A stretch of DNA of 64,000 nt from Buddleja alternifolia (Eukaryota; Streptophyta; Magnoliopsida; Lamiales; Scrophulariaceae): assembly GCA_019426215.1 (NCBI GenBank), contig CM033392.1:35570814-35634813 (forward strand), written 5' to 3'. The notes below the pieces were generated by a model that was given only the letters and a program-made list of their open reading frames with translations, was not told the DNA's origin and ran no database searches. The position numbers and the translations under genes are program-made. Below, in pieces: positions 48,326-60,277 of this stretch. Position 1 is the stretch's first letter. Every line of letters begins with the position of its first letter.

Positions 48326-49345
48326 ATTATTTTGATTAATTAATATTATTTTATTAATGACGTTTATTATGATAAATAATAAATTAAGTTTCTTATAAAA
48401 CAATGATATGATTGATGAATTTTCAAGTTGCGATTTTTCTAGAGTTTAGGGTTTACAGTTCATAATAATTTAAATTTAGGGTTTAGGGTTTGACGAGACA
48501 GAAGTGAAAGATGAACACTTCTGTCTCGACCGACCAGGCCTATTGGCATATCGGTTTACCTAATCTGCCGAGAAAGATTATTTTGGTTAATTAATTTTAT
48601 TTTATTAATGACATTTATTATGATAAATAACAAATCAAGTTTCTTATAAAGCAACGATATGATTGATGAATTTTCAAGTTGCGATTTTTTAGGGTTTAGG
48701 GTTTAAGGTTTAGAGTTTGGGATTTAGAGTTCATAATAATTTAAAATAACGATAATGTTGATGATTATCCACACTCGGCTTGAGTTCGGCTTATATATTG
48801 AAATAATCAATTGGGTCATCCAATGTCAATAGATCGATTACGCGTTGTTCAAGAAGTCCTTGTATTCTAATTTAATATGTATTCCTCACTATTTTCTCAA
48901 ATGTTTCTTTTAATATATGTATATATATACCGATCGGCTAAACCATCCACCGGTTGGTCGAGACAGAAGTGAGATGATCCCATACTATCTCAACCCTCCG
49001 GGCAGACAGGTGTACCGGTCGGCCTAGTCGATCGAGAAAGATTATTATGGTTAATTAATATTATTTTATTAATGACATTTATTATGATAAATAACAAATC
49101 AAGTTTCTTATAAAGCAACGATATAATTGATGATTTTTCAAGTTGTAATTTTTTTAGGGTTTGGGGTTTCAAGTTCAGAATAATTTAAAATAACAATAAT
49201 ATTGATGATTATTCACACTCGGCTAGAGTCCGGCTTATACATTGAAAGAATCAATTGGGTGGTCCAATGTTAGTAGATCGATTATATGTTGTTCAAGAAG
49301 TCCTTGTATTCTAATTTAATATGTATTCCTCACTATTTGTATTTT
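48320..49345. repeat. triplicated block with telomere-like TTTAGGG runs
   Basis: Three direct copies begin GAGAAAGATTATT (about 48319, 48572, 49033) and run through TTATTAATGAC, AAGTTTCTTATAAA.CAA and TTTTCAAGTTG. Copies 2 and 3 extend to AAGAAGTCCTTGTATTC. Short TTTAGGG arrays occur at about 48475-48492 and 48690-48712. Fragments of the stem-loop repeat separate the copies. Confidence 0.85.
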
Positions 49346-49945
49346 ATAAGAAACTTTTCTTGTTGTTTATCATAATAATCAGTTGTAACCATTTGTGTTG
49401 GCACGACTAGTAATTATATAGAGATTAATAATAAATGTATGTATATGTTCCATGACATAACTTAATTATTTATAATTTATAACATTTAAAAAATTTACAC
49501 AATTTTGATGATTATCACTAAAAAATCTTTTATATGAGTATGATATCATATTAATTTTATATGATTTTGTCCACATATGTAATTATTTTGATGATATCAT
49601 ATGTAATTTTATATGAGTATGTATTTTTTTTAAAATATATATATAAAATTAATGAAATAATACTAATTAGGTCAAACAATCTTTCGTGATCGATCGTCAA
49701 ATCATCAACAAATTTGCCTATTCGAAATTTTAAGCATTTGGAAGATTGGTATTTGGATTGACCAGTCAATCAATTTTTTCGTTCGGAATTTTAGTTTATC
49801 ATCTTTGATCTCTGGACCGACCGACCGACCGACCGGTTAGTCATGTATACCATTCTTCCGGTTAGGAATTTTATTGTATGAGCTTTTGGTCTCTAGACTG
49901 GCCGACTGGTCAGAATGGTTCTCCAGTCTACTCGGTCGAAACTTT
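49346..49945. other. AT-rich internal sequence of the inverted-repeat element
   Basis: No ORF. Contains a fourfold GACC run in GGACCGACCGACCGACCGAC at about 49815-49834. Confidence 0.6.
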
Positions 49946-51229
49946 ATTCAATGAAATTTTGGTCCCTGGAATGGCCGACTGGTCAGACCGGTCTACCATT
50001 TTGCACAGTCATTCAAGACAGATTGGCTCAATCTTCCCAGCTTTTTCAATTAACCAATTCAATTTTTTTTCCTTCTCCATCTCCCAACTTCCCAGTTAGC
50101 TCATTCCTCTTAATTCCATCCATAATACAGAAAAACATAATCAAAAGTCATGAATCATACAGATTGGGTCCCCAAAATGCCTCACGTATTTTTGAAAAAA
50201 TGATCAATATGTAGTTAAATGTTAAACAACTCAAAACATTTTTAAAATTATAATAGTACTTATAATTGATGCGCTCCAAATACAAGAATAATAAATATAC
50301 AAAAATCATATCAATATACAAACATTTTTACAAAAACAACCATTCATATGAGACATCCTCTTTTTTCTTCCATTCACCATCATATCGATAATATAAGGGA
50401 ATCTCTGACATTTTCCTACAAAAACAAGAAAATTGAAGTTATTTATATTCAAAAATTAAAAGAAAAATATATAAGAATTTTTTACATAATTGGCTAACTG
50501 GGAAGATTGGGGCAGCCGATTGGGCAGACTGAGTAGATTGGTATACCGGTCTGACCGGTCGATCGGCTGACTGGGCAGATTGGTATACAGATCTGACCGG
50601 TCTATCAGTCCAGTGGTAAAAATAAAATTTTGATTGGGCTGACTGGGCAAACCGGACAGACCGGTCACCGGTCGGCCCAGTACTGTTCATCGTCTTCCTC
50701 GTGAAAAAACCCGATTTTTAGATTTTGAAAGCCAAAAAAACATAAATCTTATTATTATTTTAAATTACAATATTAAATATGAATATCTAGTCTTTAAACA
50801 ACAAAGTTTATGTAAAAGTATAAGATTTGTGATAAAATTACCAATTTTGAAGCTTGATTTCTCAAATTTTTGGGGTATCTCTTTTTTCAATGTTTCTTCT
50901 TCATGTCCATTAGAAGAAGTCCAATACACATCAATGAAGGATGTTGGTCGAAATTTGATTGTTAATTATCAATGACAAGGGAAGAAAATAGAATGGGGTT
51001 TGATGAATTGAGTTTTTTTTTTTTTTTTTTTTGGGATTTTGGAAGGGATGTGAATTGGGGAGAATATTTGTTTTTAAAAATATTTAATTTAACATTATTT
51101 TTATGATAAGCGCATTTTAGGTAATTCATATATTCAATAAGTGGGGAGGGCTACACAACTTAAATGGTTGAAGAAGAAGGCTGGTGTTTAAAAACATAGC
51201 CAACTTAAGGCTATTTGCCTAAAGCTCCC
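49946..51229 (-). repeat. right terminal inverted repeat
   Basis: Inverse of 40386-41813. Contains a poly(T) run at 51013-51033 and GACCGGT-rich sequence near 50540-50680. Confidence 0.85.
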
Positions 51230-53439
51230 GGAAGTAAGTGCCTGCCTTGATAATATCTAGGCTTTCGCTTCTTAGTAAGCATTTTATTTATGCTCACTAT
51301 CTCCTCGAACATAGATCGCCAGTGCTTGTTTTCTGTCTTAGAGATAGCCTTGGACTGGGACTTTTCTTTAAGATCTTCCCCCTTCTTGGCATCATCAAGG
51401 GAGGTCTTTAATTCAGCGATGTCCCGGCGGAGAAGCTTAAATTCATCTATCAAGAGAGCAATTTGCTCAGCGATACTCTGAGAGATTAAGTTGGAAGAAT
51501 TGTGGCACTCAGTATTAGCTGAAGCATTCTGGGCAAGCGTCTAATTGAATTCTTCGGAAAGAGAAGTGATCATCGGTGATATGCTATCCATAATTGCTAT
51601 GGTGCTTTTTGTTGCAGAATTTGCAATATTACAACTTCTAGTGTCAGAGACCATCCTGATATTTAGTTCATTATTTTCAAGGATCTTAGAGCAGGAACCT
51701 TCGATGGTTTTGAGCGAGTTCCTAACAGCTCTTCTAAAGTTTTTAGACTTGAGCGGCTTCCACAGTAGGAGAATCTTCTATTTCAATAGTTTGGATTGGA
51801 GAAGGGACTTTCATGGCAATGACCCGGAGTGGGCCAATCACTTCCATAATATGCCTTAGACTAAGGATGTTGGTCTGCGGAATATAAAATATAGCATCTT
51901 CACGCTCTTCAGTGCTGAGTGCAAATTGCACATCCTCCGGCAGATCAACTCCTGAAATGTAAGTGTTGTAGAAGTCCAAAATAAATGGCATAAGCGCTTG
52001 AGCTACTTCTTGGTCCACTGGCCTGATTAGCGATATCATTTTGACCACTTGTATGTTCTGTTCACAAAATAGGACAGGAAGCAAGTTGTATCCTCTGAAG
52101 TCACTAAGACTAGGACCGAAATGCGGAGTGATTAAAATATCCAGCGACTAAGCATTTTCAATTATCGTTCGGCGCTCATGGTAAAATTCAGCAAGGTCGG
52201 CATGGTCATTGTCAAGGTTGAAAGGGACTTCACTTTGCCCTGTCAGAATTGGTTGCTTACTAGAGGAAGCATCTTCATTGAGGTCAGGAAGGATGCGCTG
52301 AACAAAGTTCTGAGTTGGATGATAAATGTAGTGTCCTCCTTGAGCGATTAAGCTGAGATGCTGGCAAATATAACGTTCTATTGATTGTCTGTAATAAGGT
52401 AAAGCGCTAATATTACCTACCAGATTCTGGTACTGTTGGAGAAGAAACACGACACAACCTCTACGTCTGTAATCTACTCCAAAATGAAACAAGAGTGGAT
52501 ACTTCAGAAGCTCTTCCAGCGTGTAAAAGTGTAACGCGAACTCTTCGGCCCATCTTGCGGTATCCATCATCCATCGCTTTCCAAGTTTATCAGCTTTCTT
52601 CTGTTCTTTTCTTGCTGCAAAAAACTTTTCAAAGTGTTCAAATTCTTCATCATAATCCTCAGCCCATACTTCTGCCAGATACTCGTGGGCTTCAGCTTCT
52701 ATCCAAGAATTAATAGGATTGGGATGCTCAGCAACAAATGGTCCTTTTACTTTCCATAATCTGAGAGTTTTAGGGGATAGAGCATTCTGAGGAGAATGAA
52801 GGACTTTGGGTCAGCGGAGTACTTGATTCTGTTGATAATTTCTTCGTCTGGATTCTTTGACCAGTCACCCATATGGGGATTCTTGATGACGATCTTATTC
52901 TGCCTCAATGGATAAATGGACTCTTCAGAGTGGCCAGTAAAGTTGAAACACTTCTCGTCAAATTCTGTCATGTTGAACGCTGGTCGACGAATATACTCAA
53001 GGCGATTGAAGACACTCAAGATTGTAAAGACCCAGGTCAGCGAATCGCTCGAAGAATTCAAATTTAGCAGAATTGGAGACATCAGTCCTATGGAGAGTGT
53101 TTTGAAAGTTGATCTCCTTATCGACTAATTGCCTGGTGTCAAGCTCCCTGGTGGCAAAGTAGAATTCATCATTTGCATCATAGCCACAGGGAAAGAAATT
53201 GATGACACGGGGAGGAGATCCAGTTGGAGTAGGGACAAAAGCAATAGACTCTGTTGGGATAGGGGCCACTTCTATCGACCGCTCAGCAAGCACAGTCGCT
53301 TCACTGACTGGAGACGTTTCAGCGTCAGGAAGGACTTGGGCTATTTCCTTAGCGATATCCACAACTGCTTCCATGTCTATATCCACTTCAACAGGAATCT
53401 CGAAAGGTGAAGGTGCATCAGCGTCTGGTGCTTTTTGAG

Positions 53440-53516
53440 CTGATACATGCATGCGTTTGAGAAAACCAAGCAAAATTTCTACTAAGTAGAAATCAATAAA
53501 ATACTACAACTCTTAC
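53440..53516 (-). other. candidate 77-bp intron in the Sirevirus extra ORF
   Basis: Donor CAGG/GTAAGAG at 53516, acceptor TATCAG/CT at 53440. Removal shifts the upstream frame into the frame of the following 140-codon open stretch. Confidence 0.5.
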
Positions 53517-53702
53517 CCTGAGGAGGTTCATCAACTGTTCCCGTCGCTTGATTTGTTTCAACATTTGGTACAGTTTCCTCAGGCTCCGGGACCACTTCTT
53601 CTGGATCTAAATTGAGGAAAGAAGTGAGGGGAACAACTTTAATAGGCATTTTGCAAGCATCCAAAGTATTCAGTATATACTGAACATCATGATTTATTCG
53701 AG

Positions 53703-53780
53703 CTGTAAGAATTTTTATCCTAGCGTTAAAGAAAAATAACGAGGAAAGGGTAAAATACATTGTTCTTCACAAGTACTTAC
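53703..53780 (-). other. candidate 78-bp intron in the Sirevirus extra ORF
   Basis: Donor CAGG/GTAAGTA at 53780, a pyrimidine-rich TTATTTTTCTTTAAC, acceptor CTTACAG/CT at 53703. Removal keeps the frame and takes out an in-frame TGA. Confidence 0.55.
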
Positions 53781-53961
53781 CCTGAAAGAGCTTTGACTTA
53801 TCAAAAGGTGTAGCAGGCTCTAGCTCTGGAACATGAGCAGTTTCAGGAATAGTGTCCGAAAAAGTAGGAGAAACACTCGCTTGTTCTTCAAGCGCTGGCT
53901 CGATTTGAGCGCTTGTTGATGCAGCTGGAGTGGATAAAGGAGTACGCTTGTGGGCTAGCGG

Positions 53962-53962
<1 letters not shown>

Positions 53963-53993
<31 letters not shown>

Positions 53994-54018
53994 CTTCTGC
54001 TTCTTCTTCCTCTTCCTG
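53963..54018. repeat. (TTC)n microsatellite coding for poly-Glu
   Basis: A trinucleotide run inside the extra ORF. On the coding (minus) strand it is GAA repeats encoding a glutamate tract. Confidence 0.9.
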
Positions 54019-55044
54019 AGGGAAGATAAACGTTGGAGGGGTGAGGGTGATTTAGGAGAAGGAGAGGGAGACTTCTATTTCTTCTTGGGCTCCGACTTCT
54101 TCTTTTGTTTCTTTTGTGGGCTTGGCTGGCTCAGCGAACTTTCGTTTTGGTCGCTTAACCACCACTGCTTCCTCCGATGAAGATGATGTTGAAGACGAAG
54201 ACATTTGCTCTTCATCATCGCTGCGGAAAACTCCTTCGGCAAGAAGTCACTCATGCTCTTCTTTGGGAACCGCTGCGCCGCCACGTCTCCTTGGCTTAAG
54301 CAGCTTGCTGATCATATTCTTACCATAGAACTTTAGAGCTGGGACTCTTTTTCTAGCGGTGTTGACGAAACCTCTAGCGTTAAGAATATGACTAAGTATA
54401 ATCCCATAAGGTTTGGGATTAACCGACCTGGCCATCGCTGCCTTAAAGCGATTAAAAACGTAAAGCGACCATTTAATCTTCAATTTGGTCAGAATGGCCA
54501 CCATCATTTTGTATTGGACATTTGAAACCTTATCGAAGTTTCCCTTTCTGCATTCGATCATATTTGCGCAGATGTCAGCAAGAATAACATATTCGCCCTT
54601 CATGTCATTCTTCTTGAAGTTGGGTTCGTAGGCAGCTTCAACTTCATGCTTCTTGATTAATGCCCAGACTTTGGTAGCATCACCAAGAGTGACATTTTCG
54701 ACTTCGCCACCATCGTTTGGTAAAACGAGTAAAGATGAAATAAGAGAAGGAGTGAGGAAGAAGGTCTCACTAGCAAAGGGAAAGACGTAGGAAATGGAGT
54801 TTCCTTCGTCGGAGATTTTATCATTCTTGAAGAAGAAAAGGGTTTCTTCCTCATAGATGTTAAAAACGGAAGTTATCATATCGCGCAAACCAGAATCTTG
54901 GACCAAAGGAAGAACAGTTCTTAGAGGGAAGTTCTGGTTATCAAATAGATAGTCCCAGTTAACAAGAAATTCGGCGTTAACAGTGACTGGTTTGTCAGTT
55001 TTGGAAGATTTTCCGGCAGCAGATTTTGAAGATTTGGGTGCCAT

Positions 55045-55942
55045 TGCTGAACTTTTGAAGCTTTCTGAGAGAGAGAGTATGAAAACTTTTTGCCTTGAGA
55101 GACAAAGAGATTTTACAGCAAAGAGAATTTTTGGAAGTGACAAAGTTTGACTGTAAAAACTTTGAGGGATTTATATAGAGGCAAAAATAACTCTTCAGTT
55201 TCTTGGATTAATGCCACGTGTTAAGTTATAAATTTTGAAAATTGAAATATTTAAATCTGAGCCGTTTTCTCATAAATACGGATGTCAAAAAGTGCGGTAA
55301 AATAGGGTAACAATTGTAAATAACAAAGGTTTGAAATCCACAGTTACTTTTTCAAAACGTTTGAATAATTTTGAAATTTTCAGTGTGTAGTACACGCGCC
55401 TAATAGTAAACTGACATGTACTCAGACAGGTGCAGCTACTGAACCGCCTAGTTTTTAGATAGGAATCATTAACCGTTAGTTTGATTTGATGAGCACGTGT
55501 GGGCAGTTGTCAAATCTAATCTTTTGGACTTATCCACACGATACTTTTTCTTAGCTATGAAAACTATGCATGAATTTTGTAAAAAGATTACTTAGCGTTA
55601 AAGTGGGAATCTCTTTAACACTTAAGTCTTTTTGATAAAGGTCAATCACTTTTTGATCTTAAAAAGATAATTTTATTCAATTTTGTTAGCGAGTGATTTT
55701 GTCATGCATAAAAGATAAAAGTTAGTGATCAATGCATAAATTTTCAAAGTCATTTTTGACCACAGTCGCTTATGGATTGAGACAAGTACAATTTTAAGGT
55801 TCCCCCTAAAATTGATGACTTATTTCAATTTTGAAAAGCACTTTAGACAGAAACATAAAGTGGATTCCCCCTAAATCATATGCCTATAAAATATGATGCT
55901 TTATGATTTAAGCGTTTAAATCAATCATACCTAATTCACTTC
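55045..55942 (-). other. spacer between Sirevirus RNase H and the extra ORF
   Basis: About 0.9 kb of AT-rich sequence without a convincing frame. It would hold the leader of any separate transcript for the extra ORF. Confidence 0.6.
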
Positions 55943-56773
55943 TCAAAGTGAGAAAACGTTATTCATTGAGCACTTTGGTGAAGATATCTGCCAATTGTTT
56001 GTCAGTTCCAATAAAGTGCATGGAAATATCTTTCTTTTGAACATGGTCACACAAGAAATGGTAGCGAATGTCAATGTGTTTAGCTCTAGAATGAAGGACC
56101 GATTTTGGGTCATAGCTAAAACGCTTTGGTTATCACAATGGATTGGGGTAGGACCTAAAATTGTTCCATAATCTCTAAGTTGTTGCCTCATCCAAATAAT
56201 TTGTGCACAACAGCTCCCAGTGGCTACGTACTCTGCTTCAGCGGTAGAAGTCGCTATGGATTGTTGTTTCTTACTATGCCACGAAATTAATCTATCACCT
56301 AGAAATTGACATGTACCACTAGTACTCTTTCTATCTATTTTGCATACTGCAAAATCTGCGTCTGAATAACCATTTAGTTCAAAAGGAGAGTCCCTTGGAT
56401 ACCATAAGCCCACATTTTGTGTGCCTTTTAGGTATTTAAGGATTCTCTTGGTAGTATTTAAGTGTGATTCTCTAGGATCAGCTTGAAAGCGTGCACACAT
56501 GCATTCCGAAAACATATTATCAGATCTACTAGCGGTAAGATAAAGAAGTGATCCAATGATACCTCTATAGTTAGTGATATCAATTTTCTTCCCACTTTTA
56601 TCTTTATCTAACCTAAGCATTTGGTTCATTGGAATTTTTGAAGATGATACGTTTTTCATACCAAATTTTTTAATCATATTTCTTGTATATTTAGCTTGGT
56701 TTATAAATATGCCATTAGGGATTTGTTTAACTTGTAATCCTAAGAACAAAGTTAATTCACCCATCATACTCAT
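55943..56773 (-). pseudogene. Sirevirus RT C-terminus and RNase H
   Basis: Minus-strand frame with the copia RT end (LTLFLGLQVKQIPNGIFINQ, YRGIIGSLLYLTASR) and RNase H (GYSDADFAVCKIDRKSTSGT, ISWHSKKQQSIATSTAEAEY, IHCDNQSVLAMTQN). It is one frame off from the preceding RT piece, and the C-terminus after TQNRSF has drifted from the family pattern (the expected HTKHI-like stretch is altered). Confidence 0.9.
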
Positions 56774-57270
56774 TTCAATTGATCTTGCATCATTTTCAAA
56801 AATTTCTCACACAATAGCTTATTAGTAGAACCAAATATAATATCATCAACGTAAATTTGGATTAAGAGAATATCTTCATTATGGGTAATTTTAAATAACG
56901 TTGTATCAACGCTGCCTTTTGAAAAGCCTTTACCTATAAGGAAGATAGAGAGAGAGTCATACCATGCTCTTGGTGCTTGTTTAAGGCCATAGAGTGCCCT
57001 ATCCAATTTGTAGACCATACTTTTCCCATGGTTGTTGATGTATTCTGGAGGTTGCTCCACGTAGACTTCTTCTTGGAGTTTACCATTCAGGAATGCACTC
57101 TTCACATTCATTTGATACACTGTGAACTTGTTGAATGCGGCAAACACTAGGAACATACGAATCGCTTCAAGACGGGCTACTGGGGCATACGTCTCATCAA
57201 AATCAATACCCTCTTTTTGACAATAACCCTGAGCGACTAATCTGGCTTTATTTCTTATGAAAATGCCATC
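56770..57270 (-). pseudogene. Sirevirus reverse transcriptase core
   Basis: Contains [35 protein letters not shown] and the catalytic [10 protein letters not shown]. It continues in frame from the integrase end after a TAA at 57271, and shifts frame before RNase H near 56775. Confidence 0.92.
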
Positions 57271-58095
57271 TTAATCCATCTTGTTCCTAAACACCCATCT
57301 AGTCCCAATAACTCCTTGGTGAGTTGGTCTTAGTACTAGCGTCCAAACCTTGCTTTTCTCAAATTGGTTAAGCTCTTCTTGCATTGCTTCTACCCAACTT
57401 GAATCACTGAGCGCTTCATCTACTTTCTTTGGTTCCATTTGAGATAGAAAGCTTGCGAACATGGCCTCATTAATTGTTGCGGACCTAGTTGTAACATGTG
57501 CTTCAATATCTCCAATAACTAGCTCTCGTGGATAATCTCTGAGCCATTTACGGTCTGGTTGGAACGGGTTGAGAGACTCTTGATTATCAATCGTTTGAGC
57601 CTCATTTGTCTCTTGCGCAGTTGCTACATCATTCACAGTTCCAATTTGATCTTGATGATCATTCTCTTCATGAGCATCAGCGATTTTGACAATATCCTCA
57701 TTAATAACCTCACGAGTAATCTTAGGATTAGACACAAAGATGTCATCATCCTCATCATCATCACCAAGATTGATTTGTGACACTTGTTGGGCAAGATCTT
57801 CAATTTCTACATCATCAGGATTAACCTTACTCGGTTCTTGGTTAGCATCATCAAACACAACATGAATGGACTCTTCAACCTTCGATTTGATCTTATTTAG
57901 GATGCGAAAACTCTTTCCGTTCTTGGCATAGCCTAGAAAGATTCCCTCATCCGCTTTAGGATCAAATGTCTTTAGTCTTTGGGATTCATTGTTATGAAAG
58001 AAACATTTTGAACCAAATACATGAAAATATGAAACGTTAGGCTTACGTCCCTTCCATAACTCATATGGAGTTTTCTCATGTTGCTTGTTGATCAT
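57271..58095 (-). pseudogene. Sirevirus integrase C-terminal region and RT start
   Basis: Begins with the copia integrase tail (KTPYELWKGRKPNVSYFHVF, GYAKNGKSFRILN). An acidic linker of about 100 residues follows, then the RT N-terminus (DSSWVEAMQEELNQFEKSKV, VIGTRWVFRNKMD) and a TAA stop. Confidence 0.9.
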
Positions 58096-58674
58096 ACATC
58101 AGTTCTGAGTGTAGCAAACGGTATTGATAGCTTCGGCCCAAAACTTTTGAGGCAGCTTAGACTCTGCAAGCATTATCCTAGAGGCTTCTTAAAGTGTTCT
58201 ATTCCACCGCTCTAGAATTCCATTTTGTTGAGGTGTTCTAGGAGCAGATTACTCATGAAGTATTCCAAACTCTGTACAAAACTTCTCAACAAATTGGTTA
58301 GTAAATTCAATTCCTCTATCGCTTCTAATTATTGTCACCTTGAGATCTTTATAGGTTTGCAATTGACGAATTAGCGATGTGAGCTTGACACTAGTTTCAT
58401 CTTTCGTCGCTAGGAATTCTACCCATGTAAAGTGAGAGAAATTGTCAACTATTACTAGCGAGTACTTTTTACCACTAACACTCATGATTTGAATAGGTTC
58501 AAACAAATCTAGATGCAATAGTTCAAGAACTCTAGAAGTAGATAGGCATGGTTTCTTCTTAAAAGATGATTTCACTTGTTTGCCCATTTGACATGCATCA
58601 CATAAGCAATTTTTCTGAAAGGAATCCTTAGGTAATCCCTCTACTAGATTTAGCGATATTAACTGAGAGATTGC
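58096..58674 (-). pseudogene. Sirevirus integrase zinc finger and core
   Basis: Same frame as the pieces on either side. It has the CDACQMGK half of the HHCC finger, LDLFEPIQ (first catalytic Asp), SDRGIEFTN (second Asp) and, beyond a TGA at 58249, QNGILERWNR with the catalytic Glu. At least three in-frame stops. Confidence 0.88.
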
Positions 58675-59126
58675 CTAAAAGTTAAGGTGATTCATTTTTC
58701 TATGCCATAACCAACCCATTTCATTTTGACTTTTAGCAACAAAGCATGCGGTGTTGTTATCAATTGTAGAATCCCAATCTACTAAATACACATTGTTTGT
58801 TCTTTTTCCTCTTAATTTAGTAGACTTAGTCTTAGCATCGTTAACATAGCAGTAGTCACTTGAGAATTTTACTTCAAAGCCTTTATCACAAAATTGACTA
58901 ATGCTTAATAAATTATGCTTAAGACCCTTAACATAATACACATCACTAATCATGATGTTCCCTCTATGCATGATACCTATACCTTTGGTTTTACCTTTGA
59001 AGTTATCACCGAATATAACTTGAGGACCGTTGGTTGCGTGATAGTTGACCAAAAGATCCTTTGAGCCAGTCATGTGCCTTAACGACCCACTATCAATGTA
59101 CCAAGCTGAGATATCGATGTTGGCTC
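58675..59126 (-). pseudogene. Sirevirus protease and pre-integrase region
   Basis: The aspartic protease motif WYIDSGSLRHMTG is at 59103-59065 (D-S-G at 59094-59086). Then come VYYVKGLKHNLLSISQFCDK and the start of the pre-integrase domain (LWHRKMNHLNF), ended by a stop at 58675. Confidence 0.9.
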
Positions 59127-59152
59127 TAGGTACCTGTATTTAAAGGGCAGTT

Positions 59153-60277
59153 CTAATTCTTCTTAGGTACCCATGTTGTCTTGGGTCCTTCAACTTTAGT
59201 AACTTTGGTTTGAATTAAAACTTTCGGAACCCATATTTGCCTGGTCTTCATTGCTGGAAGATTGGACTTCTTGGGTTTTGGTTTGTGTTGTGTGTGCTTT
59301 TTAGGTGTGTAATAATATCCTTGATTATAATAGTAATCATAATCATAATCATAATCATCATAGTATCGATAATATGATCTAGATCTTTGAGGATATTGAC
59401 GCTGGTACTTCCTCGGCACTGGCTTAGGAGTGGCTTTTGGTGATTGACGTCTAGCGTTTGATTTACTTGTAGATGGTTTATCCTCAGCCTTTTGAGCGTT
59501 TGGATGAACCTTCCTCTGTGAATCATTCACTTTTGTCTTCTCCTTATTTCCTGAGTTGGTATTGACCTTCTCATTTGGCCTCTTACCATTGTCCTTGGGT
59601 TCATTCAGCGTTTGACTGTTTGAACTCTTCTCAACAAAGAATACACCTTTTCCTTTGTTAGTTGTCGTAACCTTAGACACTTTTGATTTTTGACCAAATT
59701 TATCACAATCGAAACCGGTCCTTTCATTAAAAAGTCTGGTTACTTCAGTCACATTATCTAGATTTCTTGAAGCTTTGGATAATGATGAGACAAGCTGCTC
59801 TGATTTGGTAAGTCTAGCGATCAGATCACCTTCTCTTTTGACTATTATATCAAGATCGCTTTTCAATTGAGTAATTTCATTTTCAAGCGATTGGTTCTTC
59901 TTAATACATTGTTGTTGTACTTGTAACTCTGCTTTGAGTGTTACTTTATCACTTGTGAGCGATGAAATAATAGCGAAGTGATTTTGATATATTTTGGCGG
60001 CATCTTGACAATCTTTATAATATTCATTTACTTTGTCAAGTAATTCATCATAAGAAAGAGGATGAGATAATTCAGTGGTTACCTCAGGTAGCGAATCGTC
60101 AGTCGCTTCATCATCTCTCACCATGAGACAAATCAACGCTGAGTCGCTTGTTGGCTCATCATCACTGCTTTCATCTGATGATTCCAAATCCTCTTCAGGT
60201 GGGGAGAATGATTCAGATTCCGTTAGCAAACCTTGTTGGCGAAGGTTGCTCCTGAATTGGTTTTCGCTTTGAACCAA
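59153..60277 (-). pseudogene. Sirevirus gag C-terminal part
   Basis: A 370-codon open frame with an acidic Ser-rich start (ESSDESSDDEPTSDS), a long coiled coil (about residues 75-180), and a basic Tyr/Asp tail (YYRYYDDYDYDYDYYYNQGY). Its first residues, QSENQFRSNLRQQG, align with the zinc-knuckle position of Sirevirus gag but have lost the cysteines. It lies in a different frame from the upstream gag. Confidence 0.75.

Larger units (their letters stand above)
40386..51229. mobile_element. 10.8-kb element with 1.3-1.4-kb terminal inverted repeats (Mutator-like?)
   Basis: The left terminus GGGAAAAATTGGGGAAATAG and the reverse complement of the right terminus (GGGAGCTTTAGGCAAATAGCC) are related. 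Long inverted repeats follow (40386-41813 against 49946-51229). A perfect 9-bp duplication GGAAGTAAG lies at 40377-40385 and 51230-51238 (8 bp if the shared G belongs to the element). It splits the Sirevirus extra ORF. Inside are tandem stem-loop repeats, a 3.4-kb gypsy LTR and a triplicated block, but no transposase I can recognise. Mutator-like is inferred from termini and duplication length. Confidence 0.8.
51230..55044 (-). pseudogene. Sirevirus extra ORF downstream of RNase H (env-like position), with candidate introns
   Basis: Starts at the ATG at 55044 (MAPKSSKSAAGKSSK). The first ~260 residues (FFLTPSLISSLLVLPNDGG, ...FNRFKAAMARSVNPKPYGII) resemble the plant transposon-associated domain found in this position in other retroelements. 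An acidic low-complexity stretch follows, encoded by a CTT tract. Two candidate introns, 53780-53703 (78 bp) and 53516-53440 (77 bp), have CAGG/GTAAG donors and CAG acceptors and join the open frames in phase. Later parts are helical and lack clear motifs. Stops (54247, about 54050, 52148) and one-base frame changes (near 53030 and 52740) show decay. Sirevirus ORFs here have been called env-like; I see no signal peptide or membrane segment, so the function is open. Confidence 0.65.

Noticed and set aside
48475..48712. chromosome end or telomere
   Set aside because: Only a few TTTAGGG units, inside a triplicated transposon block with other sequence on both sides.
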